64,000 bases of DNA, taken from positions 1 to 64,000 of the forward strand of contig CAYZOV010000007.1 in NCBI GenBank assembly GCA_964480525.1, given 5' to 3'. Below are positions 33,838 through 43,900 of the stretch, in pieces. Position 1 is the first letter of the stretch. Each line of letters starts with the position of its first letter. Made by a program: the position numbers and the translations under genes. Under the pieces are notes generated by a model, which saw only the letters and a program-made list of their open reading frames with translations, was not told the origin of the DNA and did no database searches. Source of the DNA: JAAZZIT01 sp964480525. Its GTDB lineage: Bacteria > Bacillota > Clostridia > Oscillospirales > Ruminococcaceae.

Positions 33838-35576
33838 GCAGAGAAAAAATACTGTGTACATTAGGCAAATTTGACATACCCATTATTCAAATGCAGCCAC
33901 CGTTTGTCGTGGATTTGTTGGAATCAAACATAATTCTGTTTGGTTTATCTCAAAGCGGAAAAACCAATTTTTTAAAAACGTTTATCAATATTTTACACAA
34001 AAGATACAACGAAAGTCAGGAACAGATTTTTATTCTTGACTTTGGCGGAGCTTTGTCAGAATATCAGAATATGCCATTGGTAGCTGCTTATTTTGACAAT
34101 TCAAACGAAGAATATGTAAAACGTGTATTTAAAATAATGGATAATATCCTGAAAGACAATATCAAAACATTAAACGGGGGAAATTATAGAAAAGCCAAAG
34201 AAAACCAACCAATACATACCACTTTGGTTATTGATAACATAAATGCGTTTATTGATGAGTCCAGATACACTGCGTATCAGGAAAAACTGGCAAAAATTTG
34301 CAGAGATGGATTGTCAAGAGGAATTACGGTTGTGGTTACAGCAGGCGAAACTAAAGGACTGAACAATTATTTGGGAAGTTTTAGACAAAAAATTGCTTTG
34401 GAAATGCCTGCTGACAAATATATGGATATATTTAACGGAAAAGTTGACGCTATAGGAAACTATCCCGGACATGGTTTTGCAAATGTAACGGTAAAACAGG
34501 AAGGTATTGCCGGAACATTTCGTATGAATCTGCCTTATGAAGTGCAGTGCTTTAAGGCACAAAGTATCAATGAAACTGAGAGAGATGACAAAGTTGTTCC
34601 GTTCCAACTTAATTTAAGAAAGAAATTCAGGTATAATTTTGACACTCAGGATTACGAAAGACACGTTAAAAAATACTTGACTTTTCCGAAAGAACTTAGT
34701 GTTGAAGATTATGAAAGATTAAAGCAAACACCGATCGGCGGAGAAAAATCAGGTCTTTGCGTTAGCGTAGGTCTGGATTATGTAGATTTTTGCCCTGTTA
34801 CTGTTAATCTGGCAAAAACTCCGGTTATTGCAATTTACGGAAAAAAGGAATTTGGAAAAACTAATCTTCTTAACCTGTTGATTGACGGTTTGGTTAAGCA
34901 GAAAAAAGATGTAAATATTGTTCTTTTTGATGATGGACGTAATCAGCTAAGCGAAATATATGATAAATATAAGGAAAATGTAACTTGTGTTTTGTTTAAC
35001 AAGTACGAAAAGAAAGATTTGGCGTTAAAAGACGGGAAGTTTGTGACACGAAAAATAACACCGCTTCAGCAGTTTTATTTGCACCTTAACGAAAATTATA
35101 TCGAACTTGACAAAAAATTTCTTGCCAGAATATACGGCTTGAATGAAACCGTCAGATCAGACTACGATAAGATACCGGATTATACTATAGAACAAAAACC
35201 GTTTACTGTTTTTGTGATTCAGAGCAAACTGGTGTACCTTAATGCATTGGAGAATAAAAGATTTATAAACTTTATACTCCCCCAACTTGTTGCGGTGGCG
35301 GAAGAACGTGAATTCTTATTCATCTTTTCGGACACACAAAAATTAAGTGAGGACGAACAAACCTCGCTTTTTAACAACAGTATCTCCACGGCTTTTTTAC
35401 TCGACAACGTAGCAGAATTTGCAGGTGAAAGAGGTCAAAAAACTATATTTGGAACTATGGATACAAAAGCACTTAAAGAGGATTATGCTAGATGTGAATT
35501 AGGTGACGGGTACTGTTATGATGTTGAAGCAGACAAACTTGTAAAATTGAAATTTATTAAACACGGAAAGGATTGA
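33834..35576 (+). CDS. EccCb-like ATPase, second half of split motor
   Basis: A 580-residue soluble protein with two P-loops: GLSQSGKT (37-44) and GKKEFGKT (336-343). 'IFILDFGGAL' and 'HTTLVIDNINAFID' form the first Walker B area, and 'EFLFIFSDTQKL' the second. No membrane segment. Together with the preceding gene it gives three ATPase modules, the arrangement of mycobacterial EccCa/EccCb rather than single-chain EssC. Its TTG start overlaps the upstream stop (TTGAG), so the halves are translated together. The last module may bind substrate signals, as in other EssC/EccC proteins. Confidence 0.85.
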   Translation: MSREKILCTLGKFDIPIIQMQPPFVVDLLESNIILFGLSQSGKTNFLKTFINILHKRYNESQEQIFILDFGGALSEYQNMPLVAAYFDNSNEEYVKRVFKIMDNILKDNIKTLNGGNYRKAKENQPIHTTLVIDNINAFIDESRYTAYQEKLAKICRDGLSRGITVVVTAGETKGLNNYLGSFRQKIALEMPADKYMDIFNGKVDAIGNYPGHGFANVTVKQEGIAGTFRMNLPYEVQCFKAQSINETERDDKVVPFQLNLRKKFRYNFDTQDYERHVKKYLTFPKELSVEDYERLKQTPIGGEKSGLCVSVGLDYVDFCPVTVNLAKTPVIAIYGKKEFGKTNLLNLLIDGLVKQKKDVNIVLFDDGRNQLSEIYDKYKENVTCVLFNKYEKKDLALKDGKFVTRKITPLQQFYLHLNENYIELDKKFLARIYGLNETVRSDYDKIPDYTIEQKPFTVFVIQSKLVYLNALENKRFINFILPQLVAVAEEREFLFIFSDTQKLSEDEQTSLFNNSISTAFLLDNVAEFAGERGQKTIFGTMDTKALKEDYARCELGDGYCYDVEADKLVKLKFIKHGKD

Positions 35577-35581
35577 TAATT

Positions 35582-35905
35582 ATGTCAGAATCGGCTTTTG
35601 TTATAGCAGATATAGAAAAAATCGTGAAATTTGAAGAGAGTAGCGAAGAAGCAATCAACGAATTTAACGCTATTAAAGAAAAGTTTAACGATATAAATAC
35701 TACACTTTTAAACAAGTGGAAAGGCGAAGGAAAAGACGCTTACAAAAAAGAATCGGATCATATTTTGGAAAACATAGGCGGAATAAAAGATGTTTTGGAC
35801 GCAATTAACAACGGCGTAGTTAAGGACGCAAAAGAAGCGTATCTAAAACTTGACGGAGAACTCGGTGAGTTTAACAGGAATCCGCAGTCGTCTGAAGGAG
35901 AATAA
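35582..35905 (+). CDS. WXG100 protein with canonical W-K-G
   Basis: A 107-residue ESAT-6-like helical hairpin with the true motif W46-K47-G48 ('LLNKWKGEGKDAYKKE'). The tail 'NRNPQSSEGE' is flexible. The ATG at 35582 is preferred over TTG at 35573 because AAAGGA is correctly spaced. It lies directly after the motor genes and before the second toxin gene, where it could serve as a partner of that toxin. Confidence 0.88.
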   Translation: MSESAFVIADIEKIVKFEESSEEAINEFNAIKEKFNDINTTLLNKWKGEGKDAYKKESDHILENIGGIKDVLDAINNGVVKDAKEAYLKLDGELGEFNRNPQSSEGE

Positions 35906-35907
35906 AA

Positions 35908-36087
35908 ATGGGAAGACCGAGCATCGGGGAGATAGATTTGGGTTTTGGCGAAACTCAGGCTGAAAAGCTGGGAAAATTGACTGTGCTTAATGAGGATTCG
36001 GAAAAAACCATTTATAATCTGATTTTTGCAACAAACGAGAATAACGATAAGGATAAGACAAAAGACACGTTGCCAACAAGCCAGTAG
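35908..36087 (+). CDS. Small 59-residue protein before toxin 2
   Basis: Starts 2 bp after the WXG100 stop, with GAAGGAG seven bases before the ATG. Sequence begins 'MGRPSIGEIDLGFGETQAEK' and ends in an N/D/K-rich tail. No known family. The tight spacing and ribosome binding site support a real gene, perhaps a LXG-toxin partner or adaptor. Confidence 0.65.
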   Translation: MGRPSIGEIDLGFGETQAEKLGKLTVLNEDSEKTIYNLIFATNENNDKDKTKDTLPTSQ

Positions 36088-36112
36088 ATGTTAAGCTGAG
36101 GAAGTGATTTAT

Positions 36113-36524
36113 ATGTCAACAATTACGCTATATGCAGGAAAAGCCAACAGTATGTCGGGAATGATAAACGACATAAAAAAGTCTGTAAAAGATTATAAGT
36201 TGAGCTTAGATTCGTTAAAAAATAAAATAAATAAAATAGACAGTAGCGTTTGCAATGTAGAAGAAGTAATAAGTTCGTTGAAAGCTTCGGCAAAAACTCA
36301 GGAAGAAAAGATTGAAAAGCTGGACGTACTGAAAGAAGAGGTAGACGATTTTGTTTCGGACGTTGTGCGAATCGACGGCGAAGTTGCGGACGTAATAGAC
36401 GAAAGCAAAGACGATTTTTACGAAGAATACAGCCATTTGAAGCCTGAATGTGAGAAAAACGCTTGGGATAAATTCAAAGAGGGCTGTAAAAAGGTCGGCG
36501 AATGGTGCAAGGAGCATTGGAAAG
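36113..36524 (+). repeat. 412-bp near-identical direct repeat, copy 2
   Basis: Matches 24459-24870 with one mismatch; separated by 11,654 bp in the same orientation. Confidence 0.95.
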
Positions 36525-37414
36525 AGATCCTCATCACAGTAACAATTGTAATAGGAGCAATATTAGCTATAGTTGCTGTTGTTGCTACTAGCGGAATGGC
36601 TCTTGTACCGTTATTAACCACGGTGCTTACAACATTTGGAGTTTCGGCAGGTCTTGCTACAACAATTGCAACGATAACTAGTCTTTCTGTTGCTGCAATA
36701 GCGATACTTTCAACTCTTGGTTCAAGTACATTAAATATAATTGATACATGGGGGAATATTGATAATTCAGTTTTTAATACATTTCAAAATATATTAAATT
36801 GGACAAGTACAATATCGAATTGTTTTTATTCTGTTGGTTCTATTTATAGTAGTGTAAAAGGTATTTCAAATTCGAGTTTATGTGAATACGGAAAATCATG
36901 GACTAGAAATCCAGAATTTCGAAGTGCAATATATGGAGCAAGAAATTATAATTTTGTATTAAGTCCCAATACCTCAACATTTTGGGCTGGTTTAGGAAAA
37001 GATGGTGCTGATGTAGCAAAGAGTTTTGCTAATACCAGCGGTCGCACAACTTTGGAAAAAACAATTGAAGAACTTGGTATAAATATGCCTGAGTGGAGTA
37101 GTGTATCAGGTCCTGCTGCTTGGAGAAGTGCATCTGCATCAATAGCTATGAATTCTTCTGGCAAAACACTTGCCATTTTAGGTCAAGATGTAGGAAAGAT
37201 AATGTCATTTGGTGAAATTGGTAATGTATGGTTACACACAGAAAGCGTCTTACTTAATATTAATCCAATGGTAACAAGCGTTTCAAAATTAGTTAATTTT
37301 GGAACTAGTAATCAATTATTAATTAATATTCCAAGAACTTTTGAATTTACATCAGGTTTATCAGGTCTATTTTCATTAAATGGAAGCATCATCAATTGGT
37401 TAAAGGAAAATTGA
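36113..37414 (+). CDS. Type VII polymorphic toxin 2, different effector tail
   Basis: A 433-residue protein whose first 137 residues equal those of toxin 1. A hydrophobic stretch (138-215) follows. There is no HINT domain. The C-terminal part (about 280-400) has 'TFWAGLGKDGADVAKSFANTSGRTTLEKTIEELG', 'MPEWSSVSGPAAWRSASASIAMNSSG' and 'GNVWLHTESVLLNINP'. I recall this pattern from C-termini of other bacterial polymorphic toxins but cannot name its activity. The final 25 residues are Ser/Ile-rich. The ATG at 36113 matches toxin 1; GAGGAAGTG precedes it. Confidence 0.75.
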   Translation: MSTITLYAGKANSMSGMINDIKKSVKDYKLSLDSLKNKINKIDSSVCNVEEVISSLKASAKTQEEKIEKLDVLKEEVDDFVSDVVRIDGEVADVIDESKDDFYEEYSHLKPECEKNAWDKFKEGCKKVGEWCKEHWKEILITVTIVIGAILAIVAVVATSGMALVPLLTTVLTTFGVSAGLATTIATITSLSVAAIAILSTLGSSTLNIIDTWGNIDNSVFNTFQNILNWTSTISNCFYSVGSIYSSVKGISNSSLCEYGKSWTRNPEFRSAIYGARNYNFVLSPNTSTFWAGLGKDGADVAKSFANTSGRTTLEKTIEELGINMPEWSSVSGPAAWRSASASIAMNSSGKTLAILGQDVGKIMSFGEIGNVWLHTESVLLNINPMVTSVSKLVNFGTSNQLLINIPRTFEFTSGLSGLFSLNGSIINWLKEN

Positions 37415-37417
37415 TAA

Positions 37418-37972
37418 TTGAAAACACGTATGGAATTTGTAACAGTAGGCAAAGCAAGTAGCGATAAAATTTATGTAAAATATAATGATAAAATAGCAAC
37501 ATTTCATGGAGAAATAGGAATAGATTATTTTTTGGTGCTTGCTAATAAAATAGAGTGGTATCCAAATAAAAAAGCAACAATTAATGAAAAAATAGAATTG
37601 ATGACTATAGCAAACAAAACCTTTTTGGGTGAAAAACGGTTGTATTTTATGGCAGATGATGCAATATGGTTTGATTGGAAAGGTTCTCCATTAATTGTTA
37701 TAGAAAATAATATTATAAAATCAATAAAAATATCATGTGTTTGTGAAGTACTAGCTGAAGTTGATGAGTTTAACGATATTTCCGATTTTTGTTATCTAAA
37801 AAATTATATTGCTGAACTAAAAAAAGCAAAGAAACTTTGTAAAAAACACTCCATTAATAAGTATGATGGTTATGGACATAAAAAATTTTATTATAAGTGT
37901 ACAAAATGTAGAAGTGTTTGGGCTTTAACAGAACCTGACGGCAATTTTAACGGAAGATTGGAAAAACTATAG
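37418..37972 (+). CDS. Putative immunity protein for toxin 2
   Basis: A 184-residue soluble protein 3 bp after toxin 2. The probable TTG start is supported by AAAGGA ten bases before it; an ATG at 37430 is the alternative. It contains 'YFMADDAIWFDWKGSPLIVIENNIIKSIK' and a C-terminal pair of cysteine motifs ('CKKH', 'CTKCRSVW') that could bind zinc. No family recognised. The immunity role is inferred only from position and from the matching layout after toxin 1. It is strikingly AT-rich. Confidence 0.6.
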   Translation: MKTRMEFVTVGKASSDKIYVKYNDKIATFHGEIGIDYFLVLANKIEWYPNKKATINEKIELMTIANKTFLGEKRLYFMADDAIWFDWKGSPLIVIENNIIKSIKISCVCEVLAEVDEFNDISDFCYLKNYIAELKKAKKLCKKHSINKYDGYGHKKFYYKCTKCRSVWALTEPDGNFNGRLEKL

Positions 37973-38038
37973 GTTTATAGCTATAGACACGATAAAATAT
38001 ATGATCAATTATATTTCCAATCAAAAGTGCGGAATTAA

Positions 38039-38316
38039 AAAATAAGCAGTAAAATAGCGGAATATTTTTTACGTTTTGATAGCGCTGATAATAGTAAGTA
38101 CATTTTTTACGATGAATATGAATACTTAAAAACCGGATATTGAGGATGGAGAATAGTGAGATCATGTATGAGGCTTTCAGGGACGCAACTAAATCGACAA
38201 GGGAAAAAGAAAATGGCAAAACTGGCGTAACTGTAGTGTGGTCATTCTCAGACGAGACTTACATAGCAACATTAGACTGGAAGGATAAATATGAATATAA
38301 TTTAGAGAATAAATAA
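38039..38316 (+). pseudogene. Decayed orphan immunity-type gene
   Basis: Two consecutive open fragments in different frames read like one broken protein. 38039-38143 gives 'AEYFLRFDSADNSKYIFYD' and 'EYEYLKTGY', then a stop. 38146-38316 gives 'MENSEIMYEAFRDATKS' through 'VVWSFSDETYIATLDWKDKYEYNLENK'. No good ribosome binding site stands before the first piece; GGAG precedes an ATG at 38164 in the second. Either a frameshifted remnant of an immunity gene for a lost toxin tail, or a real 50-56-residue gene. Confidence 0.45.
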
Positions 38317-38342
38317 ATTAAAGACAAGGATTTGAAAAACAA

Positions 38343-40211
38343 ATGAGCAACGAAATAATCGGAACAAAATTCAAATACACAGTAGATACATCTTATGGCA
38401 TAAACCAAGACGGTTTCATAGCCATAGGTACCGAAAGTATTGTATACAAAGGACTGAAAACCGCCGACAACGGAGAACTTCAATTTTCATGCGTTTTGAA
38501 ATTTAAACCAAGGTATGTTCCCTCAAACGGTGTGATTATTGACAGATTCAAAGTATTTAAAGATGAGGAACAGAGAATTTTTGAAGAACTTCAGGAGTGT
38601 CGTTCAATAGTCAGAATTTATGACGTTATTGAAAACATTGGCGATTTTAGTATGCCATGTGACAAAATACAGAACAAAGTGATAAATTCATCGGGATATT
38701 TTTGTGTCGTTGAAGAATACATTGACGGTTGGTCACTTGAAGAATATTGCCGTCAAGAACGGTGGAAGCTAAGAAAGATTGAACAAGTAGGAAACAATCT
38801 TAGCAGAGTTGTGGATTATCAAGAGTATACAGACGACGAAAAGAATATAGTAGCATTGAGTTATTATAAGAATTATGACAACATTCTTAAATATCAAAGT
38901 GAAATTTTTCAGTTTATGATAAATCTTTGCGAAATTTTGGAGTTTGTGACAGAAAAGAAAAACATACTGCACTTGGACATAAAACCTGAAAATATAATGG
39001 TTACAAAGTATGGAAAAGAACTTGTTTTGATAGATTTCGGTAGGTCAAAACGCACCACAAAAGCAGATAGATTTGTTGAAAGCAACCTTTTAAAAGTAAA
39101 CTATAATGACAATGAATCAGTAGAAAAAATGTTCCAATACGGAACATTGGGATACGCTGCTCCGGAATGTTATGCCGACGCAATCGAAGGTTCGATGTTT
39201 CCGTTTAAGCAGGATTTTGTGCGTGGAAAAATGTCTATTGAAAGTGATATTTTTTCATTTGGCGCAACTTTTTGGGAATGTTTAAACATATTTGAGCTGG
39301 TTACAAAAAGCGAAGAATTTTGCAAAGACGGTCACGATTTTTATAAGAACTATTTTCTCAACGACGCAGCGTATTGCAACAGAGATTTGACACTTACTTC
39401 GTTACATTATCATAAAAAGCTTGAAAATATTATAAAAAAATGTACCAGAAAGCGTATCAAAAACTATACGGATTTTGACAACGACAATTATTATCATTCT
39501 TACAGCACCTTAAGAAAAGATATAGAGGAAGCAAAAAATTCAGCTCCTACAATTGTCAGAGCCGAAAACCTCAAAGTGAGAAATGCTTTTTCAATGTTTG
39601 GCATAATGCTTGCTGTGAGCGTAACATTTTTTGTTATTTCCGCAATTTACAGATCTGTAGGATTCGGAATCGCCAAAGACAAATGGAACAACATGACTGA
39701 AAGTTATAACGTTACGCAGTTTTACAAACTTAAAACCATAGCAAATGATTTGATGAAAACTGTTCCCGTCGGAAAAGCAGACGAAACTTATTCTATGATA
39801 GCAAAGTTTACATATTCAGATGGTGATATTGACGAACAAGAGGCACAAATGCTTTTGGAACTTTTGGACGGTATGTCAAGCAATTATATCGGAGATTATA
39901 TTGATGAGATTATGCAAAATGCTAATACGAAAAGCTTTAAAGAAATTTCCACAGGTATTGTTAAGCTCGACGACGAATACGACTGCGTGGGTTATGAACT
40001 AGCCGGTGCCATATATAACGCAGAAGTGGGAAAAACCGAAGTGGTTGACTCATACAAGACGTTAAAAGAACACAAATATAACGAAAAATTCAGAAACGCC
40101 GTTATTAAACTAAAAAATGTTCTGGATAACGACGAAAGCATAAAAGTGATTTCAGAACACGAGGGCGTTTCGAGAAGTTCGGTACAAGAGTTTTTTAAAG
40201 GAATAGGGTGA
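38343..40211 (+). CDS. Membrane Ser/Thr protein kinase of the type VII locus
   Basis: A 622-residue protein. Residues about 10-390 are a eukaryotic-type kinase: 'CVLKFKPR' (likely ATP lysine), 'HLDIKPEN' (catalytic Asp212), 'IDFGRSK' (Asp231) and 'YGTLGYAAPECY' activation/P+1 segment. It keeps the catalytic residues, so it should be active. One membrane helix (about 416-436) leads to a helical extracellular domain of about 185 residues. EssB, a core channel protein of Firmicutes type VII systems, has a dead kinase fold, one membrane helix and an outside domain. This protein could be its active counterpart, or a regulator. The glycine loop is poorly conserved. Confidence 0.85.
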   Translation: MSNEIIGTKFKYTVDTSYGINQDGFIAIGTESIVYKGLKTADNGELQFSCVLKFKPRYVPSNGVIIDRFKVFKDEEQRIFEELQECRSIVRIYDVIENIGDFSMPCDKIQNKVINSSGYFCVVEEYIDGWSLEEYCRQERWKLRKIEQVGNNLSRVVDYQEYTDDEKNIVALSYYKNYDNILKYQSEIFQFMINLCEILEFVTEKKNILHLDIKPENIMVTKYGKELVLIDFGRSKRTTKADRFVESNLLKVNYNDNESVEKMFQYGTLGYAAPECYADAIEGSMFPFKQDFVRGKMSIESDIFSFGATFWECLNIFELVTKSEEFCKDGHDFYKNYFLNDAAYCNRDLTLTSLHYHKKLENIIKKCTRKRIKNYTDFDNDNYYHSYSTLRKDIEEAKNSAPTIVRAENLKVRNAFSMFGIMLAVSVTFFVISAIYRSVGFGIAKDKWNNMTESYNVTQFYKLKTIANDLMKTVPVGKADETYSMIAKFTYSDGDIDEQEAQMLLELLDGMSSNYIGDYIDEIMQNANTKSFKEISTGIVKLDDEYDCVGYELAGAIYNAEVGKTEVVDSYKTLKEHKYNEKFRNAVIKLKNVLDNDESIKVISEHEGVSRSSVQEFFKGIG

Positions 40212-40555
40212 GAAGATATATGAGGGCTGTAAAAAACTTTTTAGAAAAGCATTTGCTGATTCACTATGTAATAAAAGCGTTTTTAAAAGCATTGGTGATT
40301 TCGGTGGCGTTTTTTGTAATGGTGTTTGGATTTTTGAAAATAACAGGCAAATACACGATAATAGAAAGTATGCTGGATTTGAAATACGATTCACCGTGGA
40401 TAATCGCACCTTTGATAATTGCAACGGCTTTGGCAATAGTCGCATTTATTGTAGGTATGATTTTGTATTTGTATAAATACAAACGCAGCAGTTATAAGGG
40501 CGACTTTTACAGGTCGCTGGTCAGGGTTTTGGGCAAAAACGTAAAACGAGGTTGA
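40208..40555 (+). CDS. Small two-helix membrane protein
   Basis: A 115-residue basic protein with two membrane helices (about 25-45 and 63-87) and a basic C-terminal tail. Start: GTG at 40208 overlapping the kinase stop by 4 bp with AAAGGA before it, or ATG at 40220. No family recognised. Such small membrane proteins in type VII loci can be channel parts (EssA is similar in size but has one helix). Confidence 0.6.
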   Translation: MRRYMRAVKNFLEKHLLIHYVIKAFLKALVISVAFFVMVFGFLKITGKYTIIESMLDLKYDSPWIIAPLIIATALAIVAFIVGMILYLYKYKRSSYKGDFYRSLVRVLGKNVKRG

Positions 40556-40559
40556 GAAA

Positions 40560-40937
40560 ATGAAACTAAAGGTGTTAAATGTTATATCCGGGGTTTTGTT
40601 TTTTTGTTCCTCATTAAGCTTGCTTTTGATTCCGTTTTTAAGTAATGATGAAATATCGATTGCAGAATTTGCGGTTGCAACAATGTTTTGGGTTGGATTG
40701 TTAGCGGGAACGGTTATTCAAATAATGTTGTTTCTTAACTGCAAAAAACAACCAAAAACACCAAAAACAAAAGCAAGGCGCACGATAGAAATATTGTTTT
40801 TTATGTCGTGCATGGGGATTGTCCCCACTATGTTATTCTTCAACAAAAATGAGTTTGTACTTCCGATAAACTTGTTTTTTATATTGATTTTTGCACAAAC
40901 AAGTTTTGTGCTTAAAAGAATGGAGGATTTAAAATGA
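40560..40937 (+). CDS. Small four-helix membrane protein
   Basis: A 125-residue protein with four predicted membrane helices (about 8-28, 37-60, 75-95, 100-118), Lys-rich between helices two and three ('KKQPKTPKTKARR'). It overlaps the next gene by 4 bp. No known family; a candidate membrane component of the locus. Confidence 0.6.
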   Translation: MKLKVLNVISGVLFFCSSLSLLLIPFLSNDEISIAEFAVATMFWVGLLAGTVIQIMLFLNCKKQPKTPKTKARRTIEILFFMSCMGIVPTMLFFNKNEFVLPINLFFILIFAQTSFVLKRMEDLK

Positions 40938-43900
40938 AAAAAAGGATTTTGTCTTTAATTATGACGGTTTTATTTGTCATAAACAGTTTTCCTTTGTCTG
41001 TTGTTGCAGAGAATATCGAAACCAAAAGCGTTACGGAAGTTATATTGCAGGTTGGTTTTGAAAAAAATGTATCTGTAGAAAACAAAGAATATGACGGAAA
41101 ACTGACGGCAAATGTTGACTGTGAAAATGTAAAACTTGTAAACGCAACCACGTCAAAGGTGATAAGCGGTTATGATGTTTGGGTTGAAGCTGACGGAGAA
41201 TTTGAAAGTAAAGACGCTTCCGCCAGTCGAAAAAAAGTAACTGTATCAGGATTTAGGCTCGTCGGTGGCGACAGCGATAAATTCAAACTCGTTGGCAATT
41301 ATGAAGCGATTGAAAAATACGCTTATATTACCCCGAAAGAATTGACTGTTACGCCAAAAGAAGCGTGGATATATTACGGACAGGAAATGCCTGCTTCTTT
41401 TGAATATGACGTAGAACAGCCAAGTGAAGGCAAAGTTAATTTAAATGTTACAATTGCCGTAATCGATCAGGCAAAAGATGTAGGTAAATATGATTATTTT
41501 ATCGTTGAGCAAACATCAGATAACGCAAATTATACAGGTAAGCTGTCGGAAGAATCCAAGTTTGAAATAAGAGAGTATTCTCCTGAAAATGGAAGCCTGC
41601 TTCAAGACGGTACATATTTTTCAAATAAAGTAACACTAGTTGCACCTGAAAGTTTTGCCATAAGTACTGACGGAAAAAACTTTAGTGAACAAGTAAATGT
41701 TTCGTTGGAAGAAACAAAAGCAAATGAGAAAAAATATGTTGCATATTATTTGAAAAATCTAAATAACGGTGCTATTAGTAAAGAACTTCAACATGGTTAT
41801 TTTTGTAGCATCAGCAAACCTGAGATTATTAGCGCAGAGCTAACAAAAATAAAAGCCAACAGTTTGTTGGGGTATGTATTATCTGCCGGATTTGTGGGAA
41901 ATGACAATGTAATGCTGACAATAACCGTAAAAGGCACCGGCATAAATCAAGATACCACGGTGTATTTAAACGGAGAAAATGAATACAGCAAATCTGTATT
42001 AACTTCGTCAGGCGAAATAATTGACGGTATTTATTATTATACTGCCAGCTTTATAGTTGAATTGCCTGAGAGTAATTATTTCAAGAGTAAATTCACGGCT
42101 TATACCGAAAACCAAGCGGGAAAAAGCGACAAAAAAGACCTTGAAATGGAATACGACAACCACAGTCATGAAACATTGATTTTAGACAAAATCGCACCTG
42201 AGATTGATGTAAATATCACATATCATAACAAAGAAGGTTATGTTGAAGCAACAGGAACTATAAAAGACATAGAATCCGGCGTTAATAAAATTGAATACTA
42301 CTGGGATGCAAAATCAAATAACGTCTACAGTAATTATGAAATAAAAGAAAACGGTGCGTTTTCGGTAAAATTATACTATTATGAAGTATCTAAGGAAAAA
42401 TACCCGTATACTTTGCATTTAAGAGTTACGGATAATGCGGGAAACTGTACTGAAGTTGATTGCAACGGTGCTGAAAACGGTCAGGATACAAAGGCTCCTA
42501 TAGTAACAATTGAGGGCTTCCGTGAAAAGAATAGCACAGATTTTGACGGCTGTGTTAATTATCTGGAATTCGGAAACTATGCCAAAGATGATGTAGAACT
42601 TGTTGTTAAGGCTGAAGATGTTTCTGAAACAGATTTTAATTCGGGAATCAAAAACGTTGCTTTGTATGACGGAGACAGTCTTATTAAAAGACTTAGCAGT
42701 CCTAATGAAGACAACGAATATGTGTTTGTAATTTCCAAAAATACAAGAATAGAAAACATGACCGTAAAAGCTATGGATAACTGTGGCTTTACCACCACAG
42801 TAGGTGTAAACAGTCAAATAACAGACATGATTTCAAATGTTCTTGTTGTTGAAGGCGACTCAGCCGAAATCTCGTTTAATACTTCTGAAGCAGCCAGAAT
42901 TGAGGAAAACGAAGAAGAAACAGTATATTGGTATAATAACAAAGGCGGTATTATCACTGTAAATGTAAATGATGATAAGAGCGTCAGCGGAATATACAGC
43001 GGAATCGGTAATGTAAAAATTACGGACGAATCCGGCGAAACTGTTGATGTTTTGAATGACATAAATTATTCAGATGAACAAAAAAATTCAGACGTGTTTT
43101 TATTTGACACATCGAAATTAGCTGACGGAATACACATAATCAAGGTGAAAGTAATTGATAACGCCGGAAATACCAGCGAATCGAGCATTACAGTCGGTGT
43201 TGATAAGCAGTCCCCTGAAGCGAAAATATCCGCATACACAATTGTTGAGCCAGATGAAAAAAACGAAGGAAAACAAATTGGTGAAAAGATTTGGTTTAGC
43301 GACAGCAATGTTGTCACGTTCCGTGTTGATGTTGCGCCTGATACTGTTTCGGGAATTGACAGTATTGAACTTAATATAAACGATAGAAAAGTTTTATTTG
43401 CAAAAAACGATATACTATTTGACGAACACAACTATTACGTTACTGTCGATACCACAGACATAAATTATGATAATGAACATAAATATGTAGTGAAAACAGT
43501 TGTTACGGACGTTGCGAAAAATGAAGTAGAGTTATCTGACACGGTTTATGTAGACTGCTATACACCGGAAATAAATAGTTTTGAAGCTGAAAAAGAAAGT
43601 TCGGCACTTGACAAAATATTACACATACTTACATTTGGCGTTTACTCAAATGACAGTTTAGTATTCAAAGCGGACGTTTCTGACGATAGCGAAATAGAAA
43701 ATGTCGTTATAGAATACGTTGATTCTGTGGGAATTAAACAAACAGCAAGTATGTCAAAGAACGCTGACGGTGCTTATTGTTACAAGATTCCTGTTGACTA
43801 TAAAAATGTGTTGCAGAGTGATGTTGTAATTACAGCATACGACAAGTTTGGAAAAAATGTTTCCAATAATCTGTTCACTATGATAGAAACACAAAAACCT

